From Gammaproteobacteria bacterium (GTDB taxonomy: Bacteria > Pseudomonadota > Gammaproteobacteria > HK1): a DNA stretch of 6,373 bases. The stretch spans positions 1-6,373 of the forward strand of contig JAGRHX010000583.1 in NCBI GenBank assembly GCA_020444775.1, written 5' to 3'. Shown in pieces: positions 1 through 4,786 of this stretch. Made by a program: the position numbers and the translations under genes. The notes below the pieces were generated by a model, which saw only the letters and a list, made by a program, of their open reading frames with translations, was not told where the DNA came from and did not search any database. Each line of letters opens with the position of its first letter. The stretch's first letter is position 1.

Positions 1-819
1 GCAGCCGGCCAGCACCCCGTTGACCGCCACGCTCCAGACGGTCGCGGCGCGGTTGTCCGGCAGCAGTCGACCAATGACCTGGTCGGCGTCGCGCTCGGTC
101 CAGGCCAGGAAGGCCTCGACCTTGTCCATGCTCGGTGGCACCACCGGCAGACCGTCGCTCCACTGGTTCTCGTAGAACAGCCGGTTGACCTCCTCGAAGC
201 TACCGCTGAAGACGATGTCACGCGGCCCGGGCTCGTTGGCCATCACCGCCGGCGCGGGCGCCTCGGTCAAGGTCCTGACCACCTCGTCGACGGTGACCTC
301 GAGGATGTTGCGACGCAGCTCCTCGGCGCTCTGCGCGCCGGTGTGACCCGGCACCCGGGCGGCCGGCAGGTTGGGCATGCCCAGCCCCACCGAGGTGGTG
401 CTCGCCTGCCCGAGAAATCCCTCGCAGACCAGCGCGGTGCTCGGCACCCCGGCGCGTTCGGCGATGCTGCTGGCCCGCAACACGGCGGGCGTGCAGCTGC
501 CTCAGCAGCCCATGCCGGAGATGACCGCGTCGGCGCCCAGCTCCCGCAGCCGCTCCGGTAGCGAGTCGAGGAGCTCGCGCTCACCCTCACCGTGGGTGGA
601 GCCGAACTCACGCCAGCTGACGAAGCGGATACCGGGATAGCGTTCCCGCAGTCCCTCCTCGAGCAGCTCGAAGACCTCGTCACCGCGAAACAGGTAATCC
701 CAGAGCTGGACGACGGTCTTGCCCTCCAGCGTCTCCAACCGACCGGCCAGGGGCTCGAGCCGTGCCTGCCGCTCACTCCGCGGCCACACCACCTCGTACA
801 GGTTCTCGTTCGCTGCCAT
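1..819 (-). CDS. UGSC-family selenoprotein with in-frame TGA read as selenocysteine; 3' end outside the window
   Basis: Seen: the frame from ATG 819-817 runs 105 codons to a TGA at 504-502. It then stays open for 167 more codons to the window edge, giving at least 273 residues with the TGA as residue 106. A strong GAGGAGG Shine-Dalgarno at 828-834, 8 nt upstream, fixes the start. By my count only 11 of the 167 codons after the TGA end in A or T, so that part is coding. The motif is G-M-G-C105-U106-G-S-C109, preceded by a WDYLFRGDE segment and an FGSTHG segment. About residues 205-273 begin a second domain (NQWSDGLPVVPPS, then VNGVLAGC). Known: I recognise the UGSC family, in which Sec or Cys starts a U/C-G-S-C redox motif resembling thioredoxin CxxC; its substrate is not established. 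Inferred: a cytosolic redox protein, as no signal peptide is seen. It requires SelA/B/C/D encoded elsewhere. The alternative, a nonsense mutation, is unlikely given the motif and hairpin. Confidence 0.9.
466..497 (-). promoter_or_regulatory. Bacterial SECIS-like stem-loop just downstream of the Sec codon
   Basis: Read on the minus strand, 5 nt after the TGA begins a stem GCTGC (497-493) pairing with GCAGC (470-466). A 2x2 internal mismatch (AC/CA) follows, then a perfect 6-bp stem GCCCGC (490-485) with GCGGGC (478-473). These enclose a 6-nt apical loop CGTGTT (484-479). The loop starts 18 nt after the TGA and has G at its second position. As I recall the bacterial SECIS consensus, the apical loop lies about 16-37 nt downstream of UGA with a G among its first two bases, so this fits. 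It would be bound by SelB to direct Sec insertion. It lies within the coding sequence, as usual in bacteria. The fold was made by eye. Confidence 0.8.
502..504 (-). other. Selenocysteine codon (TGA), Sec106
   Basis: The TGA is flanked by a Cys codon (TGC) before it and GGC-AGC-TGC (Gly-Ser-Cys) after it, giving C-U-G-S-C. It sits exactly where the family carries its redox-active Sec or Cys. No other stop occurs in this frame from 819 down to position 1. The adjacent Cys105 and the resolving-type Cys109 could form a selenylsulfide with Sec106; which pair does so is inference. Confidence 0.88.
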
Positions 820-885
820 CGCTGCAACCTCCTCGCTGCCTGAGCGACTGTCCAGGGTCACTGGCCACATTGAAGGACATTCCGA

Positions 886-908
886 GCTGGCGGGCAATCC
901 GCGCCAGC
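886..908. repeat. 7-bp inverted repeat in the divergent promoter region
   Basis: GCTGGCG (886-892) and CGCCAGC (902-908) form a perfect inverted repeat with a 9-nt centre. It lies 67 bp upstream of the selenoprotein start and about 135 bp upstream of the LLM oxidoreductase start. The geometry suits a dimeric regulator binding between divergent genes, but a weak hairpin or chance in GC-rich DNA is also possible. No convincing sigma-70 promoter pair was found around it on either strand. Confidence 0.3.
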
Positions 909-995
909 GGCATACTCGGCCGATACGCTCGAGATTTCGTCCTCGCCTGGATGCCGTGGCACACCGCGGCACGTATCCAAGGCCGCCAGGCCCCG

Positions 996-1025
996 TTCAC
1001 CCGTCCCACCTTCACCTGTCCCACC
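996..1025. repeat. Tandem 15-nt direct repeat upstream of the LLM oxidoreductase
   Basis: Two adjacent 15-nt units, TTCACCCGTCCCACC (996-1010) and TTCACCTGTCCCACC (1011-1025), differ at one base. They lie just before the Shine-Dalgarno and start codon of the downstream gene, in its probable leader. They may be a small tandem duplication or a paired protein-binding site. Function is unknown. Confidence 0.6.
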
Positions 1026-1043
1026 GGACATCGGGAGGATTCC

Positions 1044-1997
1044 ATGCAGATTGGTTGCAGTGCCCCCACCAGCGGCCCGTTGATCGGGCCGGACAGCCTG
1101 GTCAGGATCGCCCAGGAAGCCGAGAGTCTTGGTTTCGACTACGTCACGGTCAGCGATCACGTGATGATCCCGACCAGCATCGCTTCACGTTATCCCTACT
1201 CCGACTCCGGAGAGTTCCCCTCCGGTGCCGCCGCGGACCGCCTCGAGCAGCTCACCGCCGCGACCTTCATCGCCGCGTCCACCAACCGTTTGCGCATCGT
1301 CACCTCGGTGATGGTGGTGCCGCATCGACCGGCGGTGCTCACCGCCAAGATCCTTGCCACCCTCGACTACCTGTCCAAGGGTCGTCTGACGCTCGGCATC
1401 GGCGCCGGCTGGTGCGAGGAGGAGTTCGTGGCCATCGGCGCGCCGCCGTTCGCCGAGCGTGGCGCGGTCACCGACGAGTTCATGATGGCCTGCAAGGAGC
1501 TGTGGACCAACGAGCATCCGGCCTTCGAGGGTAAGTACGTCAACTTCAAGGACGTGCTGTTCCCACCCAAGCCGGTGCAGCAGCCGATCCCGATCTGGGT
1601 CGGCGGCGAGAGCGGTCCGGCGCTGCGACGCACCGCCCGCTATGGCGACGCCTGGTATCCGATCGGCACCAATCCGAAGTTCCCCATGGACACGCTGGAT
1701 CGCTTCAAGGCCGGCATGCAGAAGCTGCGCACGCTGACCGAGAAGGCCGGACGCCCGGCGGACGCGGTGGCGCTCGCCTATAGGGTCTCGTCCAATCCCG
1801 AGGCTCAGCCCAAGGGTAGCGTGGACGGCAAGCGCAAGCTGTTCACCGGCGGCGCGGCGGACTTTGCCGGCGACATCAAGGCGCTGGCCGAGGCCGGCGT
1901 CACGTCCTTCGACTTCGGTCTGTTCGGCAAGGATCTGGACGCCACCTTGGACAACATGCGTCGCTTCAAGGACGAGGTGATGGCCAAGGTGCGCTGA
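1044..1997 (+). CDS. LLM-class (luciferase-like) F420/FMN-dependent oxidoreductase
   Basis: A 317-residue protein with a TIM-barrel luciferase-like fold, a usual length for the family. ATG 1044 is chosen because GGGAGGA lies at 1033-1039 and the product then begins at the first beta strand (MQIGCSAPT). The longer upstream frame has no family similarity. Visible family features are SDHVMIP at residues 37-43, SRYPYS at 48-53, a hydrophobic ITSV-type strand at about 85-93, and the highly conserved L-DYLSKGR-LTLG-GAGW block at 107-123. PIWVGG and a C-terminal GVTSFDFGLFG follow. It most resembles the Rv2161c-like F420-dependent subgroup (family recognition, not a search). Members transfer hydride between F420H2 or FMN and a substrate; cofactor and substrate cannot be settled here. 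It is transcribed divergently from the selenoprotein and convergently with the SDR. Confidence 0.9.
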   Translation: MQIGCSAPTSGPLIGPDSLVRIAQEAESLGFDYVTVSDHVMIPTSIASRYPYSDSGEFPSGAAADRLEQLTAATFIAASTNRLRIVTSVMVVPHRPAVLTAKILATLDYLSKGRLTLGIGAGWCEEEFVAIGAPPFAERGAVTDEFMMACKELWTNEHPAFEGKYVNFKDVLFPPKPVQQPIPIWVGGESGPALRRTARYGDAWYPIGTNPKFPMDTLDRFKAGMQKLRTLTEKAGRPADAVALAYRVSSNPEAQPKGSVDGKRKLFTGGAADFAGDIKALAEAGVTSFDFGLFGKDLDATLDNMRRFKDEVMAKVR

Positions 1998-2013
1998 GCG
2001 CCGGCATACCACT

Positions 2014-2073
2014 CGGCATCGACTCGACACCCCAAGGCCCGCTCAACGAACGCTGGCCTTGGGGTCGATGCCG
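2014..2073. terminator. Long stem-loop between convergent genes, probable bidirectional terminator
   Basis: CCCCAAGGCC (2030-2039) pairs perfectly with GGCCTTGGGG (2055-2064) around a 15-nt loop. An outer 9-bp stem, CGGCATCGA (2014-2022) with TCGATGCCG (2065-2073), continues it, with seven unpaired bases on the left arm only. It lies between the stop codons of the LLM gene (1997) and the SDR gene (2089). No T-run follows on either strand, so it is not a textbook intrinsic terminator. It could act as a U-tract-less terminator or an RNA-stabilising structure. Confidence 0.6.
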
Positions 2074-2088
2074 ATCGCCTGTGATGCT

Positions 2089-2844
2089 TCACATCGAGAA
2101 GCGCGACATACCACCATCGACCGGGATCACCGTGCCGGTGATGTAGTCCGCGCGCGGCGAGCACAAGAACACCACCAGATCGGCGAGCTCCTCGGGCGCA
2201 CCGAAACGGCCCTTGGGAATGTGCTGCTCGATCTGACGCCGCCGGACCTCCGGGTCGGAGAATATCCGCTGTATCTGCTCGCTGTCGATGCGCCCCGGCG
2301 GCACGCAGTTGACCGTGATACCGTCCGCGGCCAGGTCCCGCGACAGGCCCTTGGACCAGGCATGCACCGCGGCGCAGGCGGTCAGCGCCGCGCTGGTCGA
2401 GATCGGCTCGACGATGCCGGTGATGTTGACGATGCGTCCCCAGCCACGCTCGCGCATGCCGGGCAGCAGGGCATTGGTCAGACGCCTGAGCGTGGTGAAC
2501 TTGAGATCGAAGCCCGCGTTCCAGACTTCGTCCGGGGCGATGGTCTGTGGACGGCTCGAGAGCCCCGCGTTGTTGACCAGGATGTCCAGGCCGCCGAACG
2601 CCGCGTCCAGCCTGTCGCGGATCCGCGCCGGCGCATCGGCCTGCATCAGATCGGCCGGCACGACGATCGGCCGTTCGCCCGTCTGCTCGGCGATCGAATC
2701 CGCGACCGCCTGCAAACGCGCCTCGCGCCGTGCGCACAGCGCGAGCCGCGCCCCCTCGGCCGCCAGCCCCCGGGCGATGGCGACACCGATACCGGCGCTG
2801 GCCCCGGTCACCAGACAGGTTCTTCCGTCGAGTCTCAGATCCAT
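2089..2844 (-). CDS. SDR-fold protein (BKR-like SDR subgroup) with degenerate catalytic tetrad
   Basis: A 251-residue short-chain dehydrogenase/reductase-like protein. ATG 2844 is preferred over an upstream TTG (2859) because GGAGAG at 2852-2857 precedes it well and the chain starts typically (MDLRLDGRTCLVTGAS). Seen: the nucleotide-binding TGASAGIG at residues 13-20, an acidic AD-L site at 64-66, NNAG at 91-94, GRIVNI at 136-141, and a C-terminal DYITGTVIPVDGG. The classical Asn-Ser-Tyr-Lys tetrad is largely absent: Asp113 stands for Asn, T142-G143 for Ser and His161 for Tyr, while Lys165 remains. A subgroup of beta-ketoacyl-ACP-reductase-like SDRs is known to lack a perfect tetrad, and the GRIDSEQIQRI segment after strand 6 resembles that group. 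Whether it is an active oxidoreductase is open. It probably binds NAD(P). It is divergent from the GST gene. Confidence 0.9.
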   Translation of the reverse strand: MDLRLDGRTCLVTGASAGIGVAIARGLAAEGARLALCARREARLQAVADSIAEQTGERPIVVPADLMQADAPARIRDRLDAAFGGLDILVNNAGLSSRPQTIAPDEVWNAGFDLKFTTLRRLTNALLPGMRERGWGRIVNITGIVEPISTSAALTACAAVHAWSKGLSRDLAADGITVNCVPPGRIDSEQIQRIFSDPEVRRRQIEQHIPKGRFGAPEELADLVVFLCSPRADYITGTVIPVDGGMSRFSM

Positions 2845-2934
2845 GTTCGGTCTCTCCAAAAGCCGATGAAGCGGGCTGGCCGGGCACCCGCGGGCAGCCT
2901 TGCGGTGCTCCGCTCCCGGACTGATGGCGGACGG

Positions 2935-2943
2935 TGCGATACT
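2935..2943 (+). promoter_or_regulatory. Possible extended -10 promoter element for the GST gene
   Basis: TGCGATACT matches the extended -10 pattern (TGn then a TATAAT-like hexamer, four of six bases). It is 30 nt upstream of the GST start, implying a short leader of about 24 nt. There is no good -35 hexamer at 16-18 nt spacing, as expected if the extended element compensates. The call is by eye only. Confidence 0.3.
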
Positions 2944-2973
2944 CTGGCATCACGTTGCAACGAGGACCACACC

Positions 2974-3591
2974 ATGATCGAGATCCATCACGCCAGGCGC
3001 ACCCGCGGCTTCCGCGTCATCTGGCTGTGCGAGGAGCTGTCACTGCCCTATCGGGTGGTGAAGGTCGACATGTCACCGAGCTTTCGGTCCAGCCCGCAGT
3101 GGCGCAGCCTGAGCCCGACCGGCAAGGTGCCGGTGATGAGCGATGGCGATTGCACCCTGTACGAGTCGGGTGCGATGCTGCAGCTGCTGCTGGCCCGCTA
3201 TGGCAAGGGTCGCCTGGAGCCGATCGCGGGCAGTGCCGAGCATGGCACCTATCTGCAATGGTGCTGGTTCGCCGAGGCCACCTTCGCCCGGCCGCTGGGC
3301 GAGATTGTCAATCATCGACGGGTATTCGGCGATCGCGCGCAGGCGGAGATGGTCGAGGAGATGGCCGAACGTGCCCGGCTCTGCGCGGCGGCGGTGGATC
3401 AGGCGTTGACGGGCCGAACCTGGCTGCTGGGTGACGATTTCAGCGCGGCGGACGTGATGATGGGCTACACCCTGCGCATCTACCGCATGCTGCTCGATGA
3501 GTCCCTGCCCGGTCAGGTGGCCGGCTATTTCGAGCGGCTCTGCGCACGCCCGGCGTACCAGGCAACCGAGCAGGCCGACAACGCGGCCTGA
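2974..3591 (+). CDS. Glutathione S-transferase family protein
   Basis: A 205-residue two-domain GST, a normal length. ATG 2974 follows a GAGG-type ribosome site at 2962-2965 and opens directly into the first strand; the much longer upstream frame overlaps the divergent SDR and is not real. The thioredoxin-like N-terminal domain shows RVIWLCEEL (14-22), the cis-proline loop KVPV (51-54, Pro53) and the glutathione-binding E64-S65 in LYESGAM. The all-helical C-terminal domain carries the N-capping box S157-x-x-D160 in the GDDFSAADVM segment. The usual catalytic Ser/Cys/Tyr near residue 10 is not obvious: the region reads R-R-T-R-G, with Thr10 the nearest hydroxyl. Family members conjugate glutathione to electrophiles or reduce peroxides or disulfides; the substrate here is unknown. 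It may detoxify products of the neighbouring oxidoreductases (inference). Confidence 0.9.
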   Translation: MIEIHHARRTRGFRVIWLCEELSLPYRVVKVDMSPSFRSSPQWRSLSPTGKVPVMSDGDCTLYESGAMLQLLLARYGKGRLEPIAGSAEHGTYLQWCWFAEATFARPLGEIVNHRRVFGDRAQAEMVEEMAERARLCAAAVDQALTGRTWLLGDDFSAADVMMGYTLRIYRMLLDESLPGQVAGYFERLCARPAYQATEQADNAA

Positions 3592-3674
3592 TCCACGCCG
3601 CGACCACTCGCCCGACAACGCACCGATGCGGCGACTCCATCAGACCCGGCCGGTGCCCCACACTGGACTTTCCC

Positions 3675-3923
3675 ATGCTCGCACTTCGACCCAACTGTGA
3701 ATGCTGTGACCGGGATCTGCCGCCGGACAGCACCCAGGCCCGCATCTGCTCCTTCGAGTGCACCTTCTGCGTCGACTGCGCGGACGACGTGCTCGCCGGC
3801 CGCTGCCCGAACTGCGGCGGCGAGCTGTTGCCCCGCCCACGCCGCCCGGTCGAGAAGCTGGAACGCTTTCCGGCCTCCACGGAGCGGGTGCTCAAGCGAA
3901 ACGGCTGCGTGGACGCGGCCTGA
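3675..3923 (+). CDS. DUF1272 domain-containing Cys-rich protein
   Basis: An 82-residue protein that I recognise as DUF1272 from its start LRPNCECCDRDLPPDS and the later GRCPNCGGEL. Ten cysteines (8, 10, 11, 25, 29, 32, 35, 44, 47 and 78) include C-x-C-C, C-x3-C-x2-C-x2-C and C-P-N-C clusters typical of zinc-binding folds, so structural zinc is likely though unproven. The tail carries RRPVEKL and PAST segments seen in the family. Function is unknown, and the product is cytosolic with no signal peptide. The ribosome site before ATG 3675 is weak (GGA at 3665-3667). It starts 83 nt after the GST stop and ends 32 nt before the VOC gene, so at least the latter two are probably cotranscribed. Confidence 0.9.
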   Translation: MLALRPNCECCDRDLPPDSTQARICSFECTFCVDCADDVLAGRCPNCGGELLPRPRRPVEKLERFPASTERVLKRNGCVDAA

Positions 3924-3955
3924 GCCGACGACGACGCCTGTAACGGAGACTGCAG

Positions 3956-4360
3956 ATGCCGAGCATCATCATCCCGACACTCAAGTATCACGATGCCGCC
4001 GCCGCGGTCGATTGGCTGTGCGATGCCTTCGGCTTCGAACGACATCTTGTCGTGAGCGAAGATGAGGGCCGCATCGCCCACGCCCAGCTGACGCTGGGCG
4101 ATTCGATGATCATGCTCGGCTCCACAGCCGACCACAGCTTCGACCGCTACCAGAAGCCCCCGGCCGCGGCGGGTGGCTTCTGCACGCAAAGTGCCTACAT
4201 CATCGTCGACGATGTCGACGCGCACTGCGCCCGTGCCCGCGCCCGTGGTGCCCACATCGTGCTGGAGCCCGCGGATCAGGACTACGGCGGGCGTCTCTAT
4301 TCCTGCCTCGATCCCGAATCGCACCTGTGGAACTTCGGCTCCTACGATCCCTGGGTCTGA
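3956..4360 (+). CDS. VOC-superfamily (glyoxalase/bleomycin-resistance fold) protein
   Basis: A 134-residue protein, typical for a single two-module VOC protein. GGAG (3945-3948) lies 7 nt before ATG 3956. Seen: an opening strand PTLKYHDAAAAVDWLCDAFGF, in which a VOC-type helix leads to the AFGF turn (24-27). His42 sits in IAHAQLTLGD, the common first metal-ligand position. A second module starts at about residue 78 (YIIVDDVDAHCARARARGA) and ends in DPESHLWNFGSYDP, the usual D-P-x-x-H-x-W-x-F closing motif. It resembles the PhnB/glyoxalase-like group. Family members include lyases, dioxygenases and drug-binding proteins; which applies here cannot be told. Context with the DUF1272 gene suggests a small conserved pair. 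Confidence 0.88.
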   Translation: MPSIIIPTLKYHDAAAAVDWLCDAFGFERHLVVSEDEGRIAHAQLTLGDSMIMLGSTADHSFDRYQKPPAAAGGFCTQSAYIIVDDVDAHCARARARGAHIVLEPADQDYGGRLYSCLDPESHLWNFGSYDPWV

Positions 4361-4385
4361 TGGCCTTGCGGCCTCGTACCCTTCA

Positions 4386-4399
4386 TCCCGACGTCGGGA
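4386..4399. repeat. Perfect 14-bp palindrome between the VOC and ybiI genes
   Basis: TCCCGACGTCGGGA is perfectly self-complementary. As RNA it folds to a 5-bp stem with an ACGT loop and is followed closely by TTT (4404-4406), so it could be a weak terminator for the upstream VOC unit. As DNA it could be an operator for the ybiI leader. It lies 57 bp upstream of the ybiI start. Confidence 0.4.
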
Positions 4400-4456
4400 A
4401 GCGTTTAGCATGGACTATGGCGCACAGGTAACGGGCCTGCGGGCGAGGGGTGAACG

Positions 4457-4723
4457 ATGGCCGGTGGCTGGACACGCGATGGCGCGATACAGGACCAGAT
4501 CGACGCAACCGTGGAGGACGCGGTGAAGCGGGCACGCAGCCGGCTGCCACACGGTGAGTCGCTGCTGCATTGCGAGGAATGCGACGAGGAAATCCCCGCG
4601 GCACGACGCCAGGCGGTACCCGGCGTGCGACTCTGCGTGAGCTGCCAGAGCGAGCTCGACGAACGCCAGGACGCCTTCAGCGGCTACAACCGGCGCGGCA
4701 GCAAGGACAGTCAGCTGCGCTGA
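4457..4723 (+). CDS. ybiI: DksA/TraR-family C4-type zinc-finger protein YbiI
   Basis: An 88-residue protein closely matching Escherichia coli YbiI over its full length as I remember it: an MAxGW start, a charged helix with IEDA/VEDA-type spacing, PHGESL, and the invariant end GYNRRGSKDSQLR. The C4 zinc finger is C39-x2-C42 and C60-x2-C63, the TraR/DksA-type finger. The long coiled-coil arm of true DksA is missing, as is normal for this short group. Start ATG 4457 has GAGGGG at 4445-4450. DksA relatives bind the RNA polymerase secondary channel; whether YbiI does is not established. It sits 96 nt after the VOC gene, so it may have its own promoter, but no strong -35/-10 pair is seen. Confidence 0.95.
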   Translation: MAGGWTRDGAIQDQIDATVEDAVKRARSRLPHGESLLHCEECDEEIPAARRQAVPGVRLCVSCQSELDERQDAFSGYNRRGSKDSQLR

Positions 4724-4724
4724 A

Positions 4725-4759
4725 CCGCGACCGACCGCGGCCCGCACCGCACGGCGGTG
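4725..4759. terminator. Two short hairpins between convergent ybiI and monooxygenase genes
   Basis: CCGCG (4725-4729) pairs with CGCGG (4736-4740). Then CACCGC (4745-4750) pairs with GCGGTG (4754-4759) around a 3-nt loop. They sit in the 63-nt gap between two convergent stop codons, where termination of both transcripts is expected. Neither has a T-run, so the role is inferred from position. Confidence 0.35.
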
Positions 4760-4786
4760 TCGAGCCGCTATCGAAGACCTCGGGCC

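Noticed and set aside
502..504. TGA as an ordinary stop, a pseudogene or pyrrolysine-like recoding
   Set aside because: Pyrrolysine uses TAG. A nonsense mutation would not be expected to sit exactly at the redox position of the motif, followed by a SECIS-like hairpin and a conserved frame.
267..827. A 186-codon minus-strand frame overlapping the selenoprotein
   Set aside because: Its composition is Arg/Ser/Pro-rich low-complexity typical of off-frame GC-rich DNA. It is one frame off the conserved UGSC translation and has no family features.
870..898. TTGAAG with GGCAAT at 17-nt spacing as a plus-strand promoter
   Set aside because: The -10 hexamer matches only three of six consensus bases, so it is not distinguishable from background.
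762..1043. Upstream extension of the LLM oxidoreductase frame
   Set aside because: It overlaps the divergent selenoprotein start and the repeat-bearing leader. The ATG at 1044 has a good ribosome site and a normal family N-terminus.
1185..2030. A 281-codon minus-strand frame antisense to the LLM oxidoreductase
   Set aside because: It is a shadow of the well-supported plus-strand gene, with a composition typical of antisense GC-rich frames.
2874..2899. GGCTG...CAGCC inverted repeat in the SDR-GST divergent region
   Set aside because: Short 5-bp arms with a GC-only interior; expected by chance at this composition.
1805..2953. A 382-codon minus-strand frame covering the SDR region and the end of the LLM gene
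   Set aside because: It is off-frame to the clear SDR protein, rich in Arg/Gly/Ala, and it spans a convergent gene junction.
2059..2973. Upstream extension of the GST frame by 305 codons
   Set aside because: The extension is antisense to the SDR gene with no family similarity. The ATG at 2974 begins a complete GST fold.
3596..3633. CGCCGC...GCGGCG inverted repeat after the GST stop as a terminator
   Set aside because: The stem is only 6 bp with a 26-nt loop and no T-run; too weak to call in GC-rich DNA.
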